A DNA stretch of 64,000 nucleotides, from the NCBI RefSeq assembly GCF_039537705.1, contig NZ_BAABBA010000005.1, positions 182,099 through 246,098 on the forward strand, written 5' to 3'. Both the position numbers and the translations under genes were made by a program. Below, one piece after another: positions 8,306 to 16,708 of the stretch (the first letter of the stretch is position 1; each line of letters starts with the position of its first letter). The notes below the pieces were generated by a model that saw only the letters and a program-made list of their open reading frames with translations, searched no databases and was not told the origin of the DNA. The DNA comes from Georgenia daeguensis. Lineage in GTDB: Bacteria > Actinomycetota > Actinomycetes > Actinomycetales > Actinomycetaceae.

Positions 8306-9277
8306 GTGACCATCCTCGTCGACCAGCCCCGCTGGCCCGCGCACGGGACCGTCTGGGCCCACCTGGTCTCCGACCGGTCCCTGGAGGAGCTGCACGCCTT
8401 CGCCCGCGCCAACGGGCTGCCGTCCCGCTCGTTCGACCTGGACCACTACGACGTGCCCGCCGAGCGGGTGGAGCAGCTCGTCGCCGCCGGTGCCCGGCCC
8501 GTCACCGGGCGTGAGCTGGTGGCCCGGCTGCACGCGTCCGGGCTGCGGGTGCGGGGCGCCGACCGGAGGGAGGAGAAGCACCGGCGGCGCCTGGCCGAGC
8601 TCGAGCGGCGCTGGTCGCACCTCGCGAGGAGCGTGGGGTCCGGGGACCGGGCGCCGGCCGGGGCGCGGTCGACGGGGTGGCCCGAGCTCGGCGCGGAGCT
8701 GCTCCGGCGGTGGGACGAGCCGCACCGGGCGTACCACGACCTCGAGCACCTCGACGACGTCCTGCGCCACCTCGACGTCCTGGGCGACCACGGCGCGGAG
8801 GTGCCGGCCACGGTCGAGCTCGCGGCCTGGTTCCACGACGCGGTCTACGACCTCGTCCCCGGCTCGGACGAGGAACGCTCCGGGGCGCTGGCGCGCGAGC
8901 GGCTGACGGGCCTCGGGCTTCCCCAGGGCACCGTCGCGGAGGTGGCGCGCCTGGTGCTGCTCACGGCCGGGCACGCCCCGGACCCTGATGACCCGGCCGG
9001 CGCCATCCTGTGCGACGGGGACCTGGCGATCCTGGCCGCCTCGCCGCGCCGGTACGGCCGCTACGCGGCAGCGGTGCGCGCCGAGTACGCCCGCGTGCCC
9101 GAGGAGGACTTCCGCCGGGGGCGTGCCGCGGTGCTGCGCACCCTGCTCGATCGCCCCTGGATCTTCGCGACCGCCACCGGCAGAACCCTGTGGGAGGCCC
9201 GAGCCCGCGAGAACGTCGCCGCGGAGCTGTCCCGGCTGACCGGCCGGCGCGCCGACGCACCCGAGATCCACCCGTAG
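8306..9277 (+). CDS. DUF4031 domain fused to an HD-domain predicted phosphohydrolase
   Basis: In this 323-residue protein, residues 1-85 match DUF4031 (begins TILVDQPRWPAHG, with FDLDHYDVP near 43-51). Residues ~125-315 are a COG4339-like HD domain: WDEPHRAYHDLEH, WFHDAVYD with intact His-Asp at 177-178, DGDLAILA, VRAEYxxVP, then a closing ARENVAAELSRL. It is clearly a paralogue of the HD domain at 6268, which has lost the Asp. The GTG start is set by the -10 hexamer six bases upstream. The biochemical role is not known for either domain. Confidence 0.78.
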   Translation: MTILVDQPRWPAHGTVWAHLVSDRSLEELHAFARANGLPSRSFDLDHYDVPAERVEQLVAAGARPVTGRELVARLHASGLRVRGADRREEKHRRRLAELERRWSHLARSVGSGDRAPAGARSTGWPELGAELLRRWDEPHRAYHDLEHLDDVLRHLDVLGDHGAEVPATVELAAWFHDAVYDLVPGSDEERSGALARERLTGLGLPQGTVAEVARLVLLTAGHAPDPDDPAGAILCDGDLAILAASPRRYGRYAAAVRAEYARVPEEDFRRGRAAVLRTLLDRPWIFATATGRTLWEARARENVAAELSRLTGRRADAPEIHP

Positions 9278-9364
9278 GGCCCTGGACTCGCGTCGGCCGC
9301 CGTCGGAGGATGGCAGTACCAGCCCGGCATCGTCGCCGCGCCGGGCCTCACCCGAGGAGTCCCC

Positions 9365-9646
9365 ATGACCAAGACGTGGAACGTCCGGATCGAGATCTTC
9401 GACGCCGCGGAGGTCCGCTCCGACGACGCCGTCACCACCGCGCACGCGACCCTGACAACCTCGGCACCGACGCCCCTGCACGGCTACGGGCGGGCCCGGC
9501 GCAACCCCGAGGACCAGGACGTGCCGGAGATCGGCGAGGAGCTCGCCGCAGCCCGGGCCCTGCGCGACCTCGCGGACCGGCTGCTCAACGCCACCTCGGA
9601 CGACCTGGCGGCGATCGAGCACCACAAGGTCCACCTGCGGCGATGA
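9365..9646 (+). CDS. DUF1876 domain-containing protein
   Basis: This 93-residue protein matches the actinobacterial DUF1876 family (Rv2632c type): starts MTKTWNV, then LHGYGRARRNPED and VPEIGEELAAARAL, ending in a helical segment. The fold is reported to be double-stranded-RNA-binding-like, but function is unknown. The Shine-Dalgarno is GAGGAG. It stands alone, facing the response regulator gene 28 bp downstream on the other strand. Confidence 0.82.
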   Translation: MTKTWNVRIEIFDAAEVRSDDAVTTAHATLTTSAPTPLHGYGRARRNPEDQDVPEIGEELAAARALRDLADRLLNATSDDLAAIEHHKVHLRR

Positions 9647-9674
9647 GGGGGCACGGCCGCCACCGTCCGGGTCG

Positions 9675-10334
9675 TCACCGGCCCGGCCGGACCAGCCCGG
9701 TCTCGTAGGCGAGGATGACCAGCTGCGCACGGTCGCGGGCGCCGAGCTTGCCCAGCAGGCGGCTGACGTAGGTGCGGGCCGTCGCGGGGCTCAGGTAGAG
9801 CTCGCGCGCGATCTCGGCGTTGGTCAGCCCCCGGCCCACCTGCTCGAGGACGTCCCGCTCCCGGTCCGTGAGCCCGGCGAGCCGCGACGGGTCGACCGAC
9901 GCGGGGGCGCCGGCGGCGACGGAGCGCATCACGGTCGTCGTGACCTGGGGCGAGAGCAGCGACTCCCCCGCCGCCACGACGCGCACCGCGCGCCGCAGCT
10001 CGTCCGGCGAGATGTCCTTGAGCAGGTAGCCGGCGGCCCCGGCGCGGATGGCCTCGAAGACGTGCTCGTCCTCGTCGAAGGTGGTCAGGACGAGGACCCG
10101 GACGTCGCGCAGGTCCGGGTCGGCGACGACGGCGCGGGTGGCCTCGAGGCCGTCCATCTCGGGCATGCGGATGTCCATGAGCACGACGTCGGGGCGCAGC
10201 TCGCGCACGCGGGAGAGGCCAGCCCGGCCGGTCGCCGCCTCCCCGACCACCCGGATGTCGCCGTCGTTCTCGGCCAGCGCGCGCAGACCGCTGCGGACCA
10301 GCTCCTGGTCGTCCACGAGCACGATACTGATCAT
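9675..10334 (-). CDS. NarL/LuxR-family response regulator
   Basis: A 219-residue two-domain regulator. The receiver domain has acidic residues DD at 8-9, phospho-acceptor Asp at ~54 (VLMDIRMPEMDG), Thr in VLTTFD and Lys in LLKD. The C-terminal LuxR helix-turn-helix carries LTDRERDVLEQVGRG and NAEIARELYLS. The ATG at 10334 overlaps the stop of the histidine kinase by 4 nt, so the pair is one operon with the kinase first. Its likely target is its own region or the divergent membrane gene. Confidence 0.92.
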   Translation of the reverse strand: MISIVLVDDQELVRSGLRALAENDGDIRVVGEAATGRAGLSRVRELRPDVVLMDIRMPEMDGLEATRAVVADPDLRDVRVLVLTTFDEDEHVFEAIRAGAAGYLLKDISPDELRRAVRVVAAGESLLSPQVTTTVMRSVAAGAPASVDPSRLAGLTDRERDVLEQVGRGLTNAEIARELYLSPATARTYVSRLLGKLGARDRAQLVILAYETGLVRPGR

Positions 10335-11545
10335 GGGCCCAGTCTGGCGGGTAGCTCGGCCTCGACGACGAACCCGCCGTCCGCCCCCGGCCGGGCGTCC
10401 AGCCGGCCGCCGAGCGAGGCGGCGCGTTCTCGCATGCCAGCGATGCCCGCCCCGCCCCGCGCGCTCGCGCCGGCCGGGTGCGCGAGGCCGCCCGGGTGCG
10501 CGGCGCCGGCCGGGTCCCGGGCCCCGCGCCCGTCGTCGGCGATGCGCAGGAGCAGCCGCTCGCCCTCCAGGCGCGCGGACACCCAGGCGCGGGCGGCCCC
10601 GGAGTGGCGCAGCACGTTGGTGAGCGACTCCTGGACGATCCGGTACGCGACGGCGTCGATCGCGCCGTCGAGGGCGCCGGCCGGCAGGTCCACGCCGACC
10701 GTGACGTCGAGCCCCGCCTCGCGCGCCGGCCCCAGCAGGGTGTCGAGGCCACCGAGGCCGCCCGCCCCGCGGGCATGCACCTCCGCGCCCGGCTCGCGCA
10801 GGAGCTTCACGGTCGCGCGCAGCTCCCGGAGCGTGGCGGAGGTCGCCTCCCGGACCAGTCCGAGCGCGCGGCGGGCGGCGTCGTCGTCGCGGCCGACCGC
10901 CTCGGCGGCCACGCCCGCGTGCACGGCGATGACGGACATGGTGTGCCCGACGGTGTCGTGCAGGTCGCGGGCGATGCGCACCCGCTCCTCCTGCATCCGC
11001 CGCTCCGCGGCTGCGGCCGCCGCGGCGGCCTCCAGCTCGCGCAGCCGCTCCTGGTGCGCGCGGGAGAGGCGGCTCAGGCGCACGCCCGTACCCAGCGCGA
11101 CGGCGGCGGCGATGAGGGCGAGGTTGGTGATCAGCTCGTAGCTGTACAGGTACGAGGTGGGCTGCCCCTCGACGATCCGGAAGTACGCGGAGACGACGAC
11201 GAGGACGGCGCCCGCACCGACCGCCCACCACGTCCGGCCCAGCTCCGCGGCGGAGTACAGCGCGGCCACGGCCGGCAGCGCGATCCCGATCGGCGGGAAG
11301 CCGAAGATGTAGTACACGAAGATCCCCAGCACCGTCAGCGCCAGCACGGTCACGGGCAGGCGCCGCCGCAGCAGCATGAGGGCGCCGAACCCCGCTGCGA
11401 AGAGGTAGGCCGGAGGGCCGGCGCGACCGGTGCCCTCGAGGTCGGCGGCCACGACGACGGCGACCGCCAGCGCCATGCCGGCCGCGAGGACGGCGTCGAC
11501 GAGCCTGGGGTCGGCCTCAGGGTGCGCGCCGCGGGATCGCTGCAT
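10331..11545 (-). CDS. NarL-type sensor histidine kinase (HisKA_3)
   Basis: A 404-residue membrane kinase. Several hydrophobic segments fill residues ~20-140, followed by an Ala-rich coiled region, the HisKA_3 dimerisation helix with the phosphorylated His in RDLHDTVGH, and a HATPase domain (N-box QESLTNVLRHSGA, DDGRG, then GIAGMRERA). An Ala/Gly/His-Pro insert sits between the ATPase G boxes. The ATG at 11545 is 7 nt from a TAGCCT hexamer. The pair is divergent from a small membrane gene at 11703. This arrangement is common for cell-envelope stress systems, but the signal is unknown. Confidence 0.9.
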   Translation of the reverse strand: MQRSRGAHPEADPRLVDAVLAAGMALAVAVVVAADLEGTGRAGPPAYLFAAGFGALMLLRRRLPVTVLALTVLGIFVYYIFGFPPIGIALPAVAALYSAAELGRTWWAVGAGAVLVVVSAYFRIVEGQPTSYLYSYELITNLALIAAAVALGTGVRLSRLSRAHQERLRELEAAAAAAAAERRMQEERVRIARDLHDTVGHTMSVIAVHAGVAAEAVGRDDDAARRALGLVREATSATLRELRATVKLLREPGAEVHARGAGGLGGLDTLLGPAREAGLDVTVGVDLPAGALDGAIDAVAYRIVQESLTNVLRHSGAARAWVSARLEGERLLLRIADDGRGARDPAGAAHPGGLAHPAGASARGGAGIAGMRERAASLGGRLDARPGADGGFVVEAELPARLGP

Positions 11546-11552
11546 GGTTCCA

Positions 11553-11558
11553 AGGCTA
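11553..11558 (-). promoter_or_regulatory. Leaderless-type -10 hexamer TAGCCT for the kinase-regulator operon
   Basis: Minus-strand TAGCCT, then a seven-base spacer and ATG. The divergent gene 145 bp away has the mirror arrangement. Confidence 0.55.
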
Positions 11559-11689
11559 GGGAGGCAGCAGTCCCGGGGTCGTCCGTCCGCGGTCGTCAGG
11601 GTGGGTCGCCCCCGGGCGACGCCGCACCTCGCCTCCGGGCGGCAGCGGACGACGCCCCCGGGCCGATGTGGCACCACGGCACCGGTTCC

Positions 11690-11695
11690 TAGCGT
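11690..11695 (+). promoter_or_regulatory. Leaderless-type -10 hexamer TAGCGT
   Basis: TAGCGT, seven bases, then ATG at 11703. The spacer CGAGGTC could give weak ribosome pairing if the transcript starts slightly earlier. Confidence 0.5.
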
Positions 11696-11702
11696 CGAGG
11701 TC

Positions 11703-12227
11703 ATGAGCAACGACGACCTGAACCTCGACCCGAAGGTCTGGAGCGCCGCCTCGGCGCGGCCGGCCCCCGACCGCGGCATCACCGGGAGCCGCCCGGCCCG
11801 CGGCGCCCCGTCGGCGGCCCCCGGCCGCCGCCCGGGCGCCCCGCCCGTGAGCTGGCCCCTCGTGCTGGGTCTGGGGGCGATCGCCCTCGTTCGCCCGCTC
11901 GCCCGGATCACCGGTGCGGACGAGCCGCTCGGCGCCCCCGCGGGCGCGCTTGCCCTCACCGTCCTCGTGACGGTGGTGTGGGTGGCGATCGTCGGTCTGG
12001 GCCGGGTCCCGCGGCCGGTGCTGACGCTCACGCTCGCCGGCGTGGCCTACGGGCTGGCCGTCATCCCGCTCAGCGCCGTCGCCTCCACGACGCTGACGGG
12101 GGCGCTGCAGGGTCCCGTGGCGGTCCCGTTCGCGATCGTCCCGATCCTGGTGACCAACGCGGCGTGGGGCGCGGTCGCGGGCCTGCTCGCCCTCGCGGTC
12201 CGGAGCCTGCGCGGGGAGCGGTCATGA
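11703..12227 (+). CDS. Small membrane protein, unknown function
   Basis: The 174-residue product has a hydrophilic Pro/Arg/Ala-rich N-terminus of ~50 residues and four predicted transmembrane helices. I do not recognise a named family. The ATG at 11703 follows a -10 hexamer by 7 nt. The stop overlaps the ATG of the multicopper oxidase remnant by ATGA, so it was probably the first gene of a two-gene operon before the second gene decayed. It is divergent from, and possibly controlled by, the neighbouring two-component system. Confidence 0.7.
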   Translation: MSNDDLNLDPKVWSAASARPAPDRGITGSRPARGAPSAAPGRRPGAPPVSWPLVLGLGAIALVRPLARITGADEPLGAPAGALALTVLVTVVWVAIVGLGRVPRPVLTLTLAGVAYGLAVIPLSAVASTTLTGALQGPVAVPFAIVPILVTNAAWGAVAGLLALAVRSLRGERS

Positions 12228-12619
12228 GGGTGGCGCGCGCGAGCACCTGCCGGCAGGCCGCAGGGCTTCCCGACACCTACGGCGTCGACGACTTCCCCGT
12301 CATCGTCCAGGACAGGCGCCTCACGGCCGACGGCGAGCTCGACCTCGAGTCCGACGGTAACGAGGTGGGCTGCTGGGCGGCACGGTCACGGCGAACGGCA
12401 CGGTGGGCGCCTACCAGGAGGTGACCACGGAGCTGGTCCGCCTCCGGCTGCTGAACGGGTCGACCGCGCGCATCGACGCGTTCGGGTTCGAGGACCGCGA
12501 GTCTCCTGCACGAGGACGAGGGCCTGATGGGGCAGTTCGTGGTCGTCGGGCCGGGGCAGGCGGCGGGCGTGCCCGGGGACGCGCACGGAGCTGGTGGTGC
12601 CGGGCACGGTGGTCACTGA
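12224..12619 (+). pseudogene. Multicopper oxidase remnant: N-terminal loss, frameshift and internal deletion
   Basis: Three pieces of a CueO/CotA/SufI-like multicopper oxidase can be read. Frame A from 12224 gives YGVDDFPVIVQDRR plus an acidic stretch. After a shift near 12370 another frame gives GGTVTANGTVGAY and then LVRLRLLNGSTARIDAFGFED. From ~12503 frame A resumes with LLHEDEGLMGQFVVVGPGQA, the last copper-site region (normally HCHxxxHED), and stops at 12619. About 190 N-terminal residues and ~250 residues between the second and third pieces are missing compared with a ~500-residue enzyme. The copper ligands of the first sites are absent. The gene is dead. Confidence 0.85.
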
Positions 12620-12697
12620 ACCGGCGTGCGAGCACCCGGCCAGACGCTGTCGCTCGACGCGCGGGAAGCCACCGGCGCCAACCTGCACGCACGGCGA

Positions 12698-12727
12698 AGG
12701 GCGGCACCCCTGCTGGGGTGCCGCCCT
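12698..12727. terminator. Hairpin terminator downstream of groEL
   Basis: A perfect 13-bp stem (12698-12710 with 12715-12727) and a TGCT loop, 46 bp past the groEL stop. It could also stop transcription from the decayed oxidase. Confidence 0.75.
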
Positions 12728-12773
12728 CCGTCGGTGCTGGGTCCGGCGTCGTGCGCCGGTCAGCGGGGCGGGA

Positions 12774-14402
<1,629 letters not shown>

Positions 14403-14515
14403 GCTGGTTCCTCCACTAGGTGGTGGTCTGGCTGACGGGTGCCCGCGACGGACGACCAGGGCCGACGGCGGTCACGTCCCGCCACGACCCAGGCCTCACC
14501 GGCCAGCCGGTTGCG

Positions 14516-14542
14516 TTGTCACTCTCACGACGAGAGTGCTAA
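14516..14542 (-). promoter_or_regulatory. CIRCE operator 1 (HrcA site)
   Basis: On the minus strand TTAGCACTC, nine bases, then GAGTGACAA. The left arm is a perfect CIRCE half site and the right arm matches 7 of 9. Confidence 0.85.
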
Positions 14543-14549
14543 CTCGATA

Positions 14550-14576
14550 TTGGCACTCTCACCCGTCGAGTGCAAG
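14550..14576 (-). promoter_or_regulatory. CIRCE operator 2 (HrcA site)
   Basis: On the minus strand CTTGCACTC, nine bases, then GAGTGCCAA, with 8 of 9 matches in the right arm. It is separated from operator 1 by seven bases, so the two dyads are 34 bp apart centre to centre and on similar helix faces. Confidence 0.8.
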
Positions 14577-14608
14577 GCGCTGTCCGCCCTGGGAGAACCG
14601 CCCTCGCG

Positions 14609-15382
14609 TCACAGCTGCGCGTCGGCCCAGACACGGCCGGAGTCGGTGACCAGCCGCACACCCGTCGCGCCCGGGTCGCGCACCACCCAGATCGCCGACC
14701 GCTCCGGCCCGATGGTCCACGTGCCCAGCTCCACCTCGGTGCCGTCGGGCAGCACCCCGCGGCACTCGTACCGCACGCCCGTGGGCGCGGCGGCGACGTC
14801 GACCACCAGCACGGCGTCCCCCGCGAACCGGCTCGCCGTGACGCGCCCGACCACGGTGCCGTCCGCCTTCACCAGCTCCGCGGCGCCCCGGGGCTCGGCG
14901 ACGGTCGGCTCCGGGTCCGGTACCGCTCCCTCCTGCGTGGCGAGCAGGGCGCCCCCGGCGCCGACGGCGAGCTCGACGACGGCGGCCGCCGCGGCCACCA
15001 GCACGGTCCGGCGCCGGTGCGCCCGGGGGCGGCGCGCGCCCGGCGTGGGTGGCGCGGACGTGGGGGCGTCGTCCCGCCGGCCCCGGCTCCCCGCGCCGTG
15101 GACGACGTCGGAGCTCGCGCCGTCGCCGCCCCGCCGGCCCGGCCCCATCGCGGCGAGCGCCCGCGCCTCGAACCCCGGCGGCGGCGCCACGGTCGGCGCG
15201 GCGGCGAGCACCTGCTCGAGCCCGGCGGCGACCGACGCGTACTCCTCCCGGCACTGCTCGCAACCCACGAGGTGGCGGGCGAGCGCGCTGCGGCCCGGCT
15301 CGACGACCTCGCCGAGCGCGAGGTCCACGAGCGCGTCCTGCCCCGGGTGCCCGGCGGTACGGCCCGGGTGCTGCTCACTCAC
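14609..15382 (-). CDS. Anti-sigma factor with zinc-finger motif (RskA-like)
   Basis: The 257-residue protein starts with an anti-sigma zinc-finger helix (HLVGCEQC near residues 37-44), then a flexible region, one transmembrane helix (~125-147) and an extracytoplasmic domain with the RskA-type ending. It should hold the adjacent ECF sigma factor inactive at the membrane. The GTG start overlaps the sigma gene by 8 nt (15375-15382), so the two are co-translated. Confidence 0.88.
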   Translation of the reverse strand: MSEQHPGRTAGHPGQDALVDLALGEVVEPGRSALARHLVGCEQCREEYASVAAGLEQVLAAAPTVAPPPGFEARALAAMGPGRRGGDGASSDVVHGAGSRGRRDDAPTSAPPTPGARRPRAHRRRTVLVAAAAAVVELAVGAGGALLATQEGAVPDPEPTVAEPRGAAELVKADGTVVGRVTASRFAGDAVLVVDVAAAPTGVRYECRGVLPDGTEVELGTWTIGPERSAIWVVRDPGATGVRLVTDSGRVWADAQL

Positions 15383-16064
15383 GCTCGTCCTCCATCGCCT
15401 GCCGCACGCGCATCAGCCCCGTGCGGATCCTCGTCTTGGCCGTGCCCAGGGGAATGCCCTCGTGCTCGCCGACCTCCTTGGCGGTCAGTCCCCCGACGAC
15501 GGCGAGCACCACCGCCCGCGCCTGCTCCGGCGGCAGCTCCAGGAGCCGGCGCGCCGCCCGTTCGCCGTCGACGCCGCGCAGCGCCTGCTCCTGCGGGTCC
15601 GGCGGGCGCACGGTGGCGTCGACGAGCTGCTCGAGCACGGCGGCGTCGGTGGGGGCGGAGCGCCGGGCGCGGACGGCGTCGATCGCGGCGTTGCGGGTGA
15701 TCGTCAGCAGCCAGGTCAGGACGGACGCGCGCCGCACGTCGTAGCTCGCCGCCGCCCGCCACGCCCGCACGAACACCTCCTGGCTCACGTCCTCGGCCAG
15801 CGCCCGGTCCCGCGTGATCGAGACCGCCAGCCCGAAGACGGCCCCCTGGAACCGGCGCACGAACGCCGTCGCGGCCTCCGGGTCGTCCAGCGCTAGGCCG
15901 TCCACCAGCGCCGCGTCGGCCGCACGGTCGGTCCGCGGGAAGAGCTGCACACCAGGTGCTACGTCCGGCGGGTCCGCCGGGATTGCCGGGCGCCCGCGCC
16001 ATCCCGGCGCCCGCGCCGGACGTACCTCTTCCGGCGGACCGTCCGGCCGCCGGAACCACGGCAT
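15375..16064 (-). CDS. ECF RNA polymerase sigma factor (SigK-like)
   Basis: In 229 residues, region 2 (EDVSQEVFVRAWRAAASYD, then VLTWLLTITRNAAID) and region 4 (LELPPEQARAVVLAVVGG, KEVGEHEGIPLGTAKTRI) are clear. The first ~50 residues are Pro/Arg-rich and atypical. ATG at 16064 has GGAGG seven bases upstream and is my choice, but a GTG near 15954 would remove this extension. The anti-sigma factor follows. The lipoprotein gene begins only 19 bp away on the other strand and is a likely target. Confidence 0.9.
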   Translation of the reverse strand: MPWFRRPDGPPEEVRPARAPGWRGRPAIPADPPDVAPGVQLFPRTDRAADAALVDGLALDDPEAATAFVRRFQGAVFGLAVSITRDRALAEDVSQEVFVRAWRAAASYDVRRASVLTWLLTITRNAAIDAVRARRSAPTDAAVLEQLVDATVRPPDPQEQALRGVDGERAARRLLELPPEQARAVVLAVVGGLTAKEVGEHEGIPLGTAKTRIRTGLMRVRQAMEDERE

Positions 16065-16069
16065 CGAGA

Positions 16070-16079
16070 CCTCCGGAGG
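16070..16079. promoter_or_regulatory. Palindromic Shine-Dalgarno shared by two divergent genes
   Basis: CCTCCGGAGG reads GGAGG on both strands. It stands five bases from the sigma-factor ATG (minus, 16064) and four bases from the lipoprotein ATG (plus, 16084). Confidence 0.7.
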
Positions 16080-16083
16080 AATC

Positions 16084-16647
16084 ATGAGTGCACGAGCCGG
16101 CCTGCGGGCCGTGACGGCGGTCGTCCTGCTGGGCGGGGTGCTGGCCGCCTGCTCGGACGACGGTGGCGGCGGGACCGCGGGTGGCGGCGACACCGCGACG
16201 GGTGACGGGACGACCGGAACCTCCGCCCCCGGCGGGGACATGTACGGGGCCCCCTCCACCGGGACCGCCGACGCGACCGACGGTAGCGCGGACGCGGCGA
16301 CCACGCTGGGACTCGCGGACACCGACCTGGGCGAGATCGTCGTCGACGGCGAGGGGATGACGCTGTACATGTTCACCAAGGACTCCCCCGGCACGTCCGC
16401 CTGCGAGGGCGACTGTCTCGTGGCCTGGCCGCCGCTCGAGGGCGAGCCGACCGCCGGCGAGGGCCTCGACGAGGCGCTGCTGGGCTCCATCGAGCGCAGC
16501 GACGGCACGGTCCAGGCCACCTACAACGACTGGCCGCTGTACTACTGGCAGAACGACGCCGCGCCCGGCGACACCACCGGCCAGAACGTCAACGAGGTGT
16601 GGTTCGTCCTCGGCGCCGACGGCGAGCCGATCACGACCGCGCCGTAG
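16084..16647 (+). CDS. Lipoprotein with secreted repeats (COG4315 / Lipoprotein_15 type)
   Basis: The 187-residue precursor has a lipobox signal peptide (VLAAC, lipidated Cys near 23), a long Gly/Thr/Asp-rich linker, then the secreted-repeat domain with GMTLYMFTKDSPGTSACEGDCLVAWPP and LYYWQNDAAPGDTTGQ. These proteins have unknown function and are often linked to ECF sigma operons. The ATG at 16084 uses the shared palindromic GGAGG. It is divergent from the sigma/anti-sigma operon. Confidence 0.85.
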   Translation: MSARAGLRAVTAVVLLGGVLAACSDDGGGGTAGGGDTATGDGTTGTSAPGGDMYGAPSTGTADATDGSADAATTLGLADTDLGEIVVDGEGMTLYMFTKDSPGTSACEGDCLVAWPPLEGEPTAGEGLDEALLGSIERSDGTVQATYNDWPLYYWQNDAAPGDTTGQNVNEVWFVLGADGEPITTAP

Positions 16648-16696
16648 GGGGATCGGGGCCGCGCCGCCGTCGTGAACCCCGGGTGAACGGCTGCCG

Positions 16697-16702
16697 TACC
16701 CT
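16697..16702 (+). promoter_or_regulatory. Leaderless-type -10 hexamer TACCCT
   Basis: TACCCT, six bases, then GTG at 16709. No Shine-Dalgarno is present. Confidence 0.6.
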
Positions 16703-16708
16703 GCTGCG

